Positions 22,208 through 31,763 are shown, counted from the stretch's first letter. The stretch: DNA of 44,763 nt from Bacteroidaceae bacterium (GCA_024398755.1 JAKSIQ010000012.1:1-44763); one strand, 5' to 3'. Numbers and translations: made by a program. Notes: generated from the sequence alone by a model not told the origin.

Positions 22208-23563
22208 ATGGACAAAATGACACAGAACTGGGTTGACAGCTTCATGGCTGAACTCATTGCAAAGAATCCGGGTGAGAAGGAATTCCACCAGGCAGTTCGC
22301 GAAGTGGTAGAAAGCGTTGCACCTTATATTATGCAGAATCCGCATCTGCTTGACCAGAAGATCATGGAACGTATTGTAGAACCTGAAAGAATGATCATGT
22401 TCCGTGTTCCATGGATGGACGACAAAGGTGAAATTCATGTAAACCGCGGTTTCCGTGTTCAGATGAACAGTGCCATCGGCCCGTACAAAGGCGGTATCCG
22501 TTTCCACTCAAGCGTAAACCTGAGCATCATGAAGTTCCTTGCTTTCGAACAGACCTTCAAGAACAGCCTAACCACTCTGCCTATGGGCGGTGCAAAGGGC
22601 GGTTCAGACTTCAGCCCGCGTGGCAAGTCAGACGCTGAAGTAATGCGTTTCTGCCAGAGTTTCATGAACGAACTGTTCCGTCACATCGGTCCTGACACCG
22701 ACGTTCCTGCAGGTGATATAGGCGTAGGCGGTCGTGAGGTCGGTTTCATGTTCGGCCAGTACAAGAAGCTGCGTGACGAATGGACCGGCACATATACCGG
22801 TAAAGGCCAGGGCTGGGGCGGTAGCCTCATGCGTCCTGAAGCAACCGGTTACGGCGCATGCTACTTTGCACAGTCAATGCTTGCTACACGCGGTACCAGC
22901 TTCGAGGGCAAGACTGTAGTCATTTCTGGTTCAGGTAACGTTGCACAGCATGCTGCTGAAAAGGCAATGCGTCTTGGCGCAAAGGTTGTTACCCTGTCAG
23001 ACAGCAACGGTTCAATCTATGATCCTGAAGGCTTCACCGAAGAGAAGATCGCATATGTCAAGAAACTGAAGAACGTCATCCGTGGCCGTATCAAGGAATA
23101 CGTTAAGGAATATCCTAATGCCAAGTATATGGAAGGACAGCGTCCATGGAGCATCAAGTGCGATATCGCCATGCCTTGCGCTACACAGAACGAAATCGAT
23201 GCAAACGATGCACAGATGCTTGTAAACAACGGTTGCATGTGCGTTTGCGAAGGCGCAAACATGCCTACTCTGCCGGAAGCTATTGCAATCTTCCAGAAGG
23301 CCAAGCTGCTCTATTCACCGGGTAAGGCTTCAAATGCCGGTGGTGTTGCAACTTCAGGTCTTGAAATGTCACAGAACTCGATGCGTCTGAAGTGGACTTC
23401 AGAAGAAGTTGACGAGAAGCTGCACCGCATCATGGCTGACATCCACGAGGCTTGCGTCAAGTACGGTACCGAAGAAGACGGCTACATCAACTACGTCAAG
23501 GGTGCCAACATTGCCGGCTTCATGAAGGTAGCCAACGCAATGTGCGACCAGGGATTGGTATAA
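22208..23563 (+). CDS. gdhA: NADP-type glutamate dehydrogenase
   Basis: The enzyme interconverts 2-oxoglutarate plus ammonia and glutamate, a main ammonium-assimilation route in Bacteroidales. The 451 residues match the hexameric short GDH class: FRVQMNSAIGPYKGGIRFH (key part GPYKGGIRFH), PMGGAKGGSDFSPRGKSD with the catalytic-site Lys, DVPAGDIGVGGREVGFMFG, and ISGSGNVAQHAAEKA as the nucleotide-binding loop. Codon use is strongly biased, as in highly expressed genes. The ATG follows an AAGAGA stretch that could act as a ribosome binding site. A strong promoter lies upstream and a strong terminator downstream. Cofactor preference (NADP over NAD) is inferred from family resemblance. Confidence 0.95.
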   Translation: MDKMTQNWVDSFMAELIAKNPGEKEFHQAVREVVESVAPYIMQNPHLLDQKIMERIVEPERMIMFRVPWMDDKGEIHVNRGFRVQMNSAIGPYKGGIRFHSSVNLSIMKFLAFEQTFKNSLTTLPMGGAKGGSDFSPRGKSDAEVMRFCQSFMNELFRHIGPDTDVPAGDIGVGGREVGFMFGQYKKLRDEWTGTYTGKGQGWGGSLMRPEATGYGACYFAQSMLATRGTSFEGKTVVISGSGNVAQHAAEKAMRLGAKVVTLSDSNGSIYDPEGFTEEKIAYVKKLKNVIRGRIKEYVKEYPNAKYMEGQRPWSIKCDIAMPCATQNEIDANDAQMLVNNGCMCVCEGANMPTLPEAIAIFQKAKLLYSPGKASNAGGVATSGLEMSQNSMRLKWTSEEVDEKLHRIMADIHEACVKYGTEEDGYINYVKGANIAGFMKVANAMCDQGLV

Positions 23564-23583
23564 CAAGATAATTTTACGATATT

Positions 23584-23634
23584 TGCCGTTCTCCTTGAAG
23601 GCGACAAGCCGGATAAGGGGAACGGCATTTTTTT
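23584..23634 (+). terminator. Rho-independent terminator of gdhA
   Basis: TGCCGTTCTCCTT (23584-23596) pairs with AAGGGGAACGGCA (23615-23627), 13 bp with one G-T wobble, across an 18-nt loop. Seven T's follow at 23628-23634. It is 20 bp after the gdhA stop and only 27 bp before the next start codon. Confidence 0.9.
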
Positions 23635-23661
23635 CCTGTTCAGAAACACGAGTATTGAGCA

Positions 23662-26610
23662 ATGAACCCGCAGGAACCGGATTACAGCGGACTGATGTCC
23701 AGAAGAATAAGAAGCATTCTGCTGGTCTGCAACAGCTATGACAGCTTTGTTCTTGAAGAAGACGGTCATATTGAGCAACAGATTGCCCAGGACTATGCCC
23801 AGTTGAACCTGAGCAATCCTCCTGACATTACGCGTGTTGAAACTACCTCCGAAGCCTTGGAGATGGCTGCGTCGGGACGCAGGTTCGACCTTGTGATAAC
23901 CATGTACAATGTTGGAGAACCTGGTGTCTTTGATTTTTCGGTGCAGATGAAACGGATAACTCCCGATACGCCGATTGTACTTCTGGCCACTTTCTCGAAG
24001 GAAATCTACAACCGCCTTCACGATCATGACCATTCGGCTATTGACTGGTTTTTCTGCTGGAACAATTCTACGGACCTTATCATTGCAATCATCAAGCTGC
24101 TTGAGGATAATATGAATGCCGAGTATGACATTCAGGAGTGTGGTGTGCGTGCAATTCTTCTTGTCGAGGATTCCGTGCGCTACTATTCGTCATATCTGCC
24201 TGTCCTCTACAAACTTGTACTCCAGCAGAACAGTGCTGCCATACGTGACACTTTGAACGAGAAGCAGCAGACCATGCGCAAGCGTTCCCGCCCGAAAATT
24301 CTTATGGCCCGATGCTATGACGATGCCATGGAACTGTATGAGCGTTACAAGCAGAATATCCTTGGTGTGATTTCCGATGTCGGTTTTGTGGTTCACCGCA
24401 ACGACAAGCCGGAGCAGGAAAAACTTGATGCCGGTATAGATTTGTGCCATAGAATAAGGAAAGACAATCCCACAATGCCTATTCTCATGCAGTCTTCGCA
24501 GGAGAGCATGCGCCAGGTTGCCGATCAGCTGGGATGTGGATTCGTGGTCAAGAAGTCAAAGACTCTTACCCATGACCTTGCAGAGTATATAGGACGCGAA
24601 TTCGGACTCGGCGATTTTGTGCTGACTGACCAGCAGACAGGCGAGGAACTGTTCCGTGCCAAGGACCTGTGGGGATTCGAACGTATTATCAAGGAGATAT
24701 CGGACAGCGATTTCCGTCGTCTGTCAGACAAGAATTACATTTCGCGCTGGCTGTTTGCACGCGGCCTTTTCGCACTTGGCCGCAAACTGCGTCCGCTTAC
24801 CATACGTGACGATTCCGACCTTCCTGAAATACGCCGCATAAATCTTGCGTTCATCCATGATTTCCGTGTGAATCAGGGAGTGGGTGTCGTGGCAAAGTTT
24901 GACCCGCAGACGTATAATGACACCATAGGCTTTGCACGTCTTGGCGACGGCTCGCTTGGTGGCAAAGGCCGCGGTCTGGCATTCCTGAATCATATGCTGG
25001 CCAAATATGACATGTATGACAAGTATGAGGATGTGCGGATTACCGTACCGCGGACACTTGTCGTTACGACTGAATATTTTGACCGTTTCATAATAGACAA
25101 TGGCTTGCAGTATGTCATAAATTCCGATGCCGGCGACGATGAGATACTGAGCGAATTTGTGGCATCAGCCCTGCCTCAGGAACTTGTTGATGCTCTGAGG
25201 GCATTTGTTCACAACATACGCCGTCCAATTGCCGTTCGTTCTTCATCAAAGCTTGAAGATTCGTATTACCAGCCTTTTGCAGGAGTGTATTCCACGTACA
25301 TGATTCCGCATACTGATAATGAAGACCAGGAACTCAGACTGTTGTCAAAGGCTATAAAGAGCGTGTATGCATCGGTCTATTTCTCATCGTCGAAAAGTTA
25401 CATAGCGGCAACGGCAAATGTGATAAGCGACGAGAAGATGGCTGTCATTCTGCAGGAAGTGTGCGGAAGCCGTGACGGTGATTTCTATTTCCCGACGTTC
25501 TCTGGAGTCGCCCGTTCTGTGAACTTTTATCCGATAGGGCACGAGTTGCCCGAGGACGGCATTGTCAAGTTGGCTTTCGGCCTTGGCAAGGCTGTCGTTG
25601 ACGGTGACCAGGTACTCAGATTCTCGCCAAAATATCCCAAACATGTGCTGCAGACATCGACCGTTGAACAGGTCATGACCGAAACGCAGAAATATATGTT
25701 CGCGCTCAGTCTGGAGCCTGAAAGATTCAAGACATCGGTCAACGACTCAGTCAATCTGGAGCGCATTGACGTGGCGGATTGCGAAAAGTTCCATAACCTG
25801 AAGTATGTCGCCTCGACCTGGGATGATGAAAACCAGCGTCTTGTCGATTCCACATACCCGCAGGGTCCGCGGTTCATCACGTTCTCGCAGATTCTCAAAT
25901 ACAGGACATTCCCGCTGCCTGAAATCATTACCGACCTGCTGGAAATGGCAAAGAGGGAAATGAAGTGCGGTGTGGAAATTGAATTTGCCGCCGACCTTTA
26001 CCGTGGAGGGAAACCGAAACCTCCAAAGTTCAATGTATTGCAGATAAGACCCATATCGGTCGATAGCCGCAATGTTGAAGTTGACTGGAACAGCGTTGAC
26101 ACGACAAGTTCGTTCCTGGAATCGGCCAGTGCCCTGGGCACCGGCTGGGTAAGAGGCGTAAGGGATATCATTTATCTCAAACCGCAGGCGTTTGATACGG
26201 CGCTTACTCCGCAGATAGCTTCTCAGATAAAAAGCCGTAATGCACAGATGCGTTCACAGGACGACGGCTATGTGCTTGTCGGTTTCGGCCGATGGGGATC
26301 CAGCATACCTTCGCTGGGCGTACCGGTGCAGTGGGGCGATATATCGCAGGCCAGAGCCATCGTGGAGTGCAGTCTGGAGAATTTCAGGGTGGAACCCAGC
26401 CAGGGAACCCATTTCTTCCAGAACCTGACATCGTTCAATGCCGGTTACATAAACATTGACCCGTTTGCCGGCCGTGGTGACCGTATTGATTTTGAACTGC
26501 TGGATTCGATGCCGGCGGTATGGGAAACCGATCTTATACGTCAGGTGCGTTTTGAACGTGATATTGAAATATGCATTGACGGCCGTGCCGGTCGCGCTTT
26601 CATGAAATAG
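23662..26610 (+). CDS. Two receiver domains fused to a PEP synthase/PPDK nucleotide-binding domain
   Basis: The 982-residue protein joins signalling and metabolic modules. Residues 15-150 resemble a receiver (REC) fold but lack the acidic pair and the phospho-Asp (LLVCNSYDS; DLVITMYNV). Residues 162-312 are a second REC with the needed residues: ED at 169-170, Asp239 (ISDV), Ser278/279 and Lys297/298, with an insertion. Residues 425-830 match the ATP-grasp PEP/pyruvate-binding domain: LGDGSLGGKGRGLAF (427-441), AVRSSSKLEDSYYQPFAG, MAVILQEVCG, LAFGLGKAVVDG and VLQIRPIS. The last 150 residues (VGFGRWGSSIPSLGVPVQW) I cannot name. The phosphohistidine swivel domain (TSHAA) and the PEP-binding barrel of PpsA/PPDK are absent, so it is not a complete PEP synthase. 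The cstA-like gene follows 11 bp later. Confidence 0.85.
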   Translation: MNPQEPDYSGLMSRRIRSILLVCNSYDSFVLEEDGHIEQQIAQDYAQLNLSNPPDITRVETTSEALEMAASGRRFDLVITMYNVGEPGVFDFSVQMKRITPDTPIVLLATFSKEIYNRLHDHDHSAIDWFFCWNNSTDLIIAIIKLLEDNMNAEYDIQECGVRAILLVEDSVRYYSSYLPVLYKLVLQQNSAAIRDTLNEKQQTMRKRSRPKILMARCYDDAMELYERYKQNILGVISDVGFVVHRNDKPEQEKLDAGIDLCHRIRKDNPTMPILMQSSQESMRQVADQLGCGFVVKKSKTLTHDLAEYIGREFGLGDFVLTDQQTGEELFRAKDLWGFERIIKEISDSDFRRLSDKNYISRWLFARGLFALGRKLRPLTIRDDSDLPEIRRINLAFIHDFRVNQGVGVVAKFDPQTYNDTIGFARLGDGSLGGKGRGLAFLNHMLAKYDMYDKYEDVRITVPRTLVVTTEYFDRFIIDNGLQYVINSDAGDDEILSEFVASALPQELVDALRAFVHNIRRPIAVRSSSKLEDSYYQPFAGVYSTYMIPHTDNEDQELRLLSKAIKSVYASVYFSSSKSYIAATANVISDEKMAVILQEVCGSRDGDFYFPTFSGVARSVNFYPIGHELPEDGIVKLAFGLGKAVVDGDQVLRFSPKYPKHVLQTSTVEQVMTETQKYMFALSLEPERFKTSVNDSVNLERIDVADCEKFHNLKYVASTWDDENQRLVDSTYPQGPRFITFSQILKYRTFPLPEIITDLLEMAKREMKCGVEIEFAADLYRGGKPKPPKFNVLQIRPISVDSRNVEVDWNSVDTTSSFLESASALGTGWVRGVRDIIYLKPQAFDTALTPQIASQIKSRNAQMRSQDDGYVLVGFGRWGSSIPSLGVPVQWGDISQARAIVECSLENFRVEPSQGTHFFQNLTSFNAGYINIDPFAGRGDRIDFELLDSMPAVWETDLIRQVRFERDIEICIDGRAGRAFMK

Positions 26611-26621
26611 TTTATAGAATT

Positions 26622-28043
26622 ATGATAACATTTACATTGTGTCTTGTAGTCCTTGTGTTGGGCTATATCTTTTACGGAAAGTACCTGAGCAGGCTTATAG
26701 GTACTGATGAAAACCGTCAGACACCGGCAATGTCCATGGCAGACGGCGTTGACTATGTCCCAATGTCCGGGTGGAGGGCATTCATGATCCAGTTTCTGAA
26801 CATTGCGGGACTCGGACCTATTTTCGGCGCCATAATGGGTGCCAGGTTCGGTACATCCTCTTATCTGTGGATTGTTTTCGGCTCAATATTCGGAGGCGGC
26901 GTTCATGACTTCCTTTCGGGGATGATGTCCATCAGACATGACGGCGAGAGTCTTACCAACATAGTCGGAAGACATTTGGGCGAATTTGTCCAAACAGCGT
27001 TCACTGTTTTTTCGCTCATTCTCATGATACTTGTGGGAGTGGTGTTCGTTTCCCAGCCTGCCGACCTGCTGGCCAAACTGACTCCCGACTGGCTGTCGGC
27101 CAATGTGTGGGTTGGGGTTATATTCGTTTATTACCTGATAGCCACAATGTTTCCGGTTGACAAGATAATAGGGCGCATTTATCCTATCTTCGGGGCACTT
27201 CTGCTGTTCATGGCTTTGGGAATCATGGTCTCGCTTTTCATACACCAGCCGGATCTTCCTGAAATGTGGAACGGGTTCGGAACCAAATATGAAAAGTCAC
27301 CCATTTTCCCGATGATGTTCATATCGATAGCCTGCGGTGCCGTAAGCGGTTTCCACGCAACTCAGTCTCCGCTCATGTCCCGATGCCTTACCAACGAGAA
27401 ATACGGACGCAGCGTGTTCTACGGCGCTATGCTGACCGAAGGTGTCGTGGCGCTTGTCTGGGCTGCCGCTGCAACGTCTTTCTATGGAGAGAACGGTACC
27501 GATCATACAGCCGCCGAGATTGTCATGGAACTGTCCCACACATGGCTTGGAAAGGTTGGCGGCATTATGGCTGTTCTCGGTGTCGTGGCTGCGCCTATCA
27601 CTTCCGGTGACACGGCATTGAGATCGGCCCGCCTTATGGTGGCCGATGCCATCCATCTTGAGCAGAAATCAATCCGTCGCCGTCTTGTTATCAGCATTCC
27701 GCTGTTCGTAATCACTTTGGCAATATTGCTGTTCAGTCTGAGTGACAAAGACGGTTTTGCCATCATATGGCGCTATTTCTCATGGTCAAATCAGACATTG
27801 TCGGTATTCACCTTGTGGACCATCACTGTCTATCTGGCCAAAACAGGCAGAAATTACATGATTTCAATGATTCCGGCGCTGTTCATGAGTATGGTGACAT
27901 CGACATACATTCTTGTCGCACCCGAAGGTCTTGAACTTCCGTATACTTTGTCATTGTGTCTTGGCGCTGTGTTTACTCTTAATCTGCTGTACTTTTTCAT
28001 ACGCTGGAGACATCACAGCAAAGGAAAGAAATACGTAGAGTGA
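26622..28043 (+). CDS. CstA-family carbon starvation/pyruvate transporter
   Basis: The 473-residue membrane protein belongs to the CstA/BtsT family, whose E. coli members import pyruvate or, by older reports, peptides. Motifs include YGKYLSRLIGTDENRQTPA, NIAGLGPIFGAIMGARFG, FGGGVHDFLSGMMSIRHDG, GFHATQSPLMSRCL and ITSGDTALRSARLMVAD. It has about 12-13 hydrophobic segments. It is shorter than E. coli CstA (about 700) because the C-terminal part is absent, which is common in Bacteroidetes and Firmicutes members. It is 11 bp behind the receiver-PPDK gene and 124 bp ahead of nifJ, suggesting that the former could sense or control pyruvate flux (inference). Confidence 0.92.
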   Translation: MITFTLCLVVLVLGYIFYGKYLSRLIGTDENRQTPAMSMADGVDYVPMSGWRAFMIQFLNIAGLGPIFGAIMGARFGTSSYLWIVFGSIFGGGVHDFLSGMMSIRHDGESLTNIVGRHLGEFVQTAFTVFSLILMILVGVVFVSQPADLLAKLTPDWLSANVWVGVIFVYYLIATMFPVDKIIGRIYPIFGALLLFMALGIMVSLFIHQPDLPEMWNGFGTKYEKSPIFPMMFISIACGAVSGFHATQSPLMSRCLTNEKYGRSVFYGAMLTEGVVALVWAAAATSFYGENGTDHTAAEIVMELSHTWLGKVGGIMAVLGVVAAPITSGDTALRSARLMVADAIHLEQKSIRRRLVISIPLFVITLAILLFSLSDKDGFAIIWRYFSWSNQTLSVFTLWTITVYLAKTGRNYMISMIPALFMSMVTSTYILVAPEGLELPYTLSLCLGAVFTLNLLYFFIRWRHHSKGKKYVE

Positions 28044-28085
28044 CTACTTTATAAATAAAATAAGCGTTTTTCCACAAAAAAAGCG

Positions 28086-28093
28086 TACCTTTG
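28086..28093 (+). promoter_or_regulatory. -7 element of nifJ
   Basis: TACCTTTG matches TAnnTTTG exactly and is followed by GCCC, the common context of strong promoters here. The predicted start, near 28098, falls within the first arm of the hairpin at 28095-28132. Confidence 0.6.
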
Positions 28094-28094
28094 C

Positions 28095-28132
28095 CCGTCT
28101 TGGATTCAAACCGGTCCAAGACGGACTTTTTT
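28095..28132 (+). terminator. Strong hairpin with T-run between cstA-like gene and nifJ
   Basis: CCGTCTTGGA (28095-28104) pairs perfectly with TCCAAGACGG (28115-28124); AC and then six T's follow (28127-28132). It can end the upstream cstA-like transcript, but it starts directly after the nifJ -7 element, so the nifJ mRNA would begin with most of the same hairpin, as an attenuator or stabilising 5' structure. Confidence 0.7.
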
Positions 28133-28167
28133 ATTGCTGATTTGAAAATATCATTCATTATCAAGAT

Positions 28168-31100
28168 ATGGCAAAGAAATTTATCACTTGTGATGGTAAC
28201 GAGGCTGCAGCTCACGTAAGCTACATGTTCTCCGAGGTAGCCGCTATCTACCCCATCACCCCGTCATCACCAATGGCGGAGCACGTTGACGAGTGGGCAG
28301 CCCGCGGTCGCAAGAACCTGTGGGGCCAGACCGTCTCAGTTCAGGAAATGCAGTCAGAGGCCGGTGCAGCCGGTGCAGTACACGGTTCACTTCAGGCAGG
28401 TGCCCTGACAACCACATTCACTGCATCACAGGGCCTGCTTCTCATGATTCCAAACATGTACAAGATTGCAGGTGAACTGATTCCATGTGTATTTGATGTT
28501 TCAGCACGTACACTTGCCAGCCATTCACTCTGCATATTCGGTGACCATCAGGACGTAATGGCATGCCGCCAGACCGGTTTCGCCATGTTCTGCGAAGGTT
28601 CTGTACAGGAAGTCATGGATCTGACAGCTGTAGCACACCTGTCAACTCTGGAAACATGCGTTCCTTTCGTGAACTTCTTTGACGGTTTCCGTACATCACA
28701 CGAGTATCACAAGATTGAAGTCATGGACCAGGAAGCCATTCGTCCGCTGGTCAAGGAGGAGTACATCAAGCGCTTCCGTGACCGTGCCCTGAGCCCTGAA
28801 CGTCCTGTTACCCGCGGTACTGCCGAGAACCCTGAAACTTTCTTCACACACCGTGAAGCCTGCAACCAGTACTACGACAGCGTACCTGAGGTTGTAGAGA
28901 AGTATCTTGGCGAGATTTCAAAGATCACCGGCCGCGAATACCACCTGTTCTCATACTATGGTGCAAAGGATGCTGACCGCATGATCATACTCATGGGTTC
29001 TGCAACCGATGCAGCCCGCGAAGCCATCGACTACCTGAATGCCAACGGTCAGAAGGTAGGTATGATTTCAGTACATCTGTACCGTCCTTTCTCAGTCAAG
29101 CATCTGCTGGCTTCAGTTCCTGCAACTGTAAAGCGCATTGCCGTTCTTGACCGTACCAAGGAACCTGGTGCTGACGGCGAGCCTCTGTATCTTGACGTCA
29201 AGGCTGCATACTACGATGCAAAGGAACGTCCTCTCATTGTAGGCGGCCGTTACGGTCTGGGCTCACATGACACCACTCCTGCACAGATCATCAGCGTATT
29301 CAACAATCTGGCTATGCCGGAGCCCAAGAACCACTTCACCGTGGGCATTACCGATGATGTCACCTTCACTTCACTTCCTGAAGTTGAGGAAATCGCTCTT
29401 GGTGGCGAGGGCATGTTCCAGGCCAAGTTCTACGGACTCGGTGCTGACGGTACTGTAGGTGCCAACAAGAACTCTGTAAAGATTATCGGTGACAATACCG
29501 ACAAGTACTGCCAGGCATACTTCTCATACGACTCAAAGAAGTCAGGCGGTTTTACCTGCTCACACCTGCGTTTCGGTGACACTCCAATACGTTCCACATA
29601 TCTGGTTACCACACCTAACTTCGTGGCCTGCCATGTTCAGGCATACCTGCACATGTACGACGTTACACGCGGTCTGCAGAAGAACGGCACATTCCTGCTG
29701 AACACCATCTTCGAGGGTCAGGAACTTGTCAACTTTATTCCGAACAAGGTAAAGCGCTACTTTGCACAGAACAACATTACCGTATATACCATCAACGCAA
29801 CAAAGATCGCTCAGGAAATCGGTCTTGGCAACCGTACCAACACCATTCTCCAGTCTGCATTCTTCCGCATTACAGGTGTCATTCCTGTAGAGCTTGCAGT
29901 TGAGAAGATGAAGGCTGCCATCGTCAAGTCCTACGGCTCAAAGGGTCAGGACGTTGTCGATCTGAACTACGCTGCAGTTGACCGTGGTGGTGAATACAAG
30001 CAGTTCGCAGTCGATCCCGCATGGGCCAACCTGAAGGATGATGCTGAAAAGCAGGACAACGCTCCTGAATTCGTAAAGCAGCTTGTACGTCCTATCAACG
30101 CACAGGCAGGTGACCTGCTCAAGGTAAGTGACTTCGTAAAGAACAATACCGTTGACGGTACATGGATGGTAGGTACTGCCGCTTATGAAAAGCGCGGTGT
30201 CGAGGCATTTGTTCCCGTTTGGAACAAGGACAACTGTATTCAGTGCAACCAGTGCGCATACATCTGTCCTCACGCAGCCATCCGTCCGTTCGTTCTGACC
30301 GATGACGAACTTAAGGGCTTCGACGGCCTTGAGACTCTTGAAATGAAGGCTCCTGCAGCAATGAAGGGCATGCATTTCGTAATTGAACCTTCAGTCCTTG
30401 ACTGCCTTGGCTGCGGCAACTGCGCCGACATCTGCCCGGGCAACCCGAAGCTGGGCAAGGCTCTTACCATGGTTCCGTTCAATCCTGATGCTGCCGATAT
30501 GAAGAAGCTGGCCGCCGACTGGGACAAGCTGGTCAAGGTTCCTTCAAAGCAGGGTCTTGTCGACATCAAGCAGAGCGTCAAGAACTCACAGTTCGCACAG
30601 CCTCTGTTCGAATTCTCAGGCGCATGCTCAGGCTGCGGTGAGACTCCGTATGTCAAGCTCATTTCACAGCTGTTCGGTGACCGTCAGATGATTGCCAACG
30701 CTACCGGATGCTCATCAATCTATTCCGCATCAATTCCTTCAACACCTTATACCAAGAACGAGAAGGGTCAGGGTCCTGTATTCAACAACTCACTGTTCGA
30801 GGATTTCTGCGAATTCGGTCTGGGTATGGCACTTGGAAACAAGAAGATGAAGGAACGCATTTCAGTTCTGCTGGCCGATGCCACATCGCACGAGCAGTGC
30901 CCGGCTGAATTCAAGGCTCTGGCAGAAGAATGGATTGCAAACTGCAACGATGCTGACAAGACCAAGGAGATAGCTCCGAAGCTGAAGGAATACATTGCCG
31001 GAGGTGCAAATGCCGGCTGTCCTACCTGCAAGGAACTGCAGACACTTGACCACTATCTGGTAAAGCGCTCGCAGTGGATAATCGGCGGTGACGGTGCTTC

Positions 31101-31740
31101 ATACGATATAGGTTACGGTGGTCTTGACCACGTGATTGCCAGCGGTGAGGATGTCAACATTCTGGTTCTTGACACTGAGGTATATTCAAATACCGGCGGT
31201 CAGGCATCAAAGGCTACTCCTCTGGGCGCCATTGCTCAGTTCGCTGCTCAGGGCAAGCGCATCCGCAAGAAGGATCTCGGCATGATTGCCACCACTTACG
31301 GTTACGTCTATGTCGCACAGATTGCAATGGGTGCCGATCATGCACAGTGCCTGAAGGCTATCCGCGAGGCCGAAGCATGGCACGGTCCTTCAATCGTAAT
31401 CGCTTACGCTCCTTGTATCAACCACGGTCTGAAGGCCAAGGGCGGTATGGGCAAGAGCCAGGCCGAAGAGGCTAAGGCTGTAGAGTGCGGTTACTGGCAT
31501 CTGTGGCGCTTCAACCCGGCTCTGGCTGAGGAAGGCAAGAATCCGTTCAGCCTTGACTCGAAGGAACCTGACTGGAGCAAGTTCCATGACTTCCTGCTTG
31601 GTGAAGTCCGTTACCTGAGCGTCAAGAAGGCATACCCGAATGAGGCTGAGGAACTGTTTGCCGAGGCTCAGAAGATGGCCCAGATCCGTTACAAGACCTA
31701 CATCCGCAAGCAGGCTGAAGACTGGAGCGAGAACGCTTGA
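28168..31740 (+). CDS. nifJ: Pyruvate:ferredoxin (flavodoxin) oxidoreductase
   Basis: This single-chain 1190-residue enzyme oxidises pyruvate to acetyl-CoA and CO2 with reduction of ferredoxin or flavodoxin, a central anaerobic step. Seen in order: the N-terminal pyrimidine-binding domain (AAAHVSYMFSEVAAIYPITPSSPMAEH, key part YPITPSSPMAEH), the gamma-like domain (FYGLGADGTVGANKNS), two 4Fe-4S ferredoxin motifs CIQCNQCAYICP (near residue 690) and CLGCGNCADICPGNP (near 746), and the thiamine diphosphate domain with CSGCGETPYVKL (near 820), ANATGCSSIY and GGDGASYDIGYGGLDHV. Length is as usual for NifJ. Codon use is strongly biased, pointing to high expression. It has its own promoter and terminator. 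Confidence 0.98.
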   Translation: MAKKFITCDGNEAAAHVSYMFSEVAAIYPITPSSPMAEHVDEWAARGRKNLWGQTVSVQEMQSEAGAAGAVHGSLQAGALTTTFTASQGLLLMIPNMYKIAGELIPCVFDVSARTLASHSLCIFGDHQDVMACRQTGFAMFCEGSVQEVMDLTAVAHLSTLETCVPFVNFFDGFRTSHEYHKIEVMDQEAIRPLVKEEYIKRFRDRALSPERPVTRGTAENPETFFTHREACNQYYDSVPEVVEKYLGEISKITGREYHLFSYYGAKDADRMIILMGSATDAAREAIDYLNANGQKVGMISVHLYRPFSVKHLLASVPATVKRIAVLDRTKEPGADGEPLYLDVKAAYYDAKERPLIVGGRYGLGSHDTTPAQIISVFNNLAMPEPKNHFTVGITDDVTFTSLPEVEEIALGGEGMFQAKFYGLGADGTVGANKNSVKIIGDNTDKYCQAYFSYDSKKSGGFTCSHLRFGDTPIRSTYLVTTPNFVACHVQAYLHMYDVTRGLQKNGTFLLNTIFEGQELVNFIPNKVKRYFAQNNITVYTINATKIAQEIGLGNRTNTILQSAFFRITGVIPVELAVEKMKAAIVKSYGSKGQDVVDLNYAAVDRGGEYKQFAVDPAWANLKDDAEKQDNAPEFVKQLVRPINAQAGDLLKVSDFVKNNTVDGTWMVGTAAYEKRGVEAFVPVWNKDNCIQCNQCAYICPHAAIRPFVLTDDELKGFDGLETLEMKAPAAMKGMHFVIEPSVLDCLGCGNCADICPGNPKLGKALTMVPFNPDAADMKKLAADWDKLVKVPSKQGLVDIKQSVKNSQFAQPLFEFSGACSGCGETPYVKLISQLFGDRQMIANATGCSSIYSASIPSTPYTKNEKGQGPVFNNSLFEDFCEFGLGMALGNKKMKERISVLLADATSHEQCPAEFKALAEEWIANCNDADKTKEIAPKLKEYIAGGANAGCPTCKELQTLDHYLVKRSQWIIGGDGASYDIGYGGLDHVIASGEDVNILVLDTEVYSNTGGQASKATPLGAIAQFAAQGKRIRKKDLGMIATTYGYVYVAQIAMGADHAQCLKAIREAEAWHGPSIVIAYAPCINHGLKAKGGMGKSQAEEAKAVECGYWHLWRFNPALAEEGKNPFSLDSKEPDWSKFHDFLLGEVRYLSVKKAYPNEAEELFAEAQKMAQIRYKTYIRKQAEDWSENA

Positions 31741-31763
31741 GTTCAGAACCTGACAAATATTGG

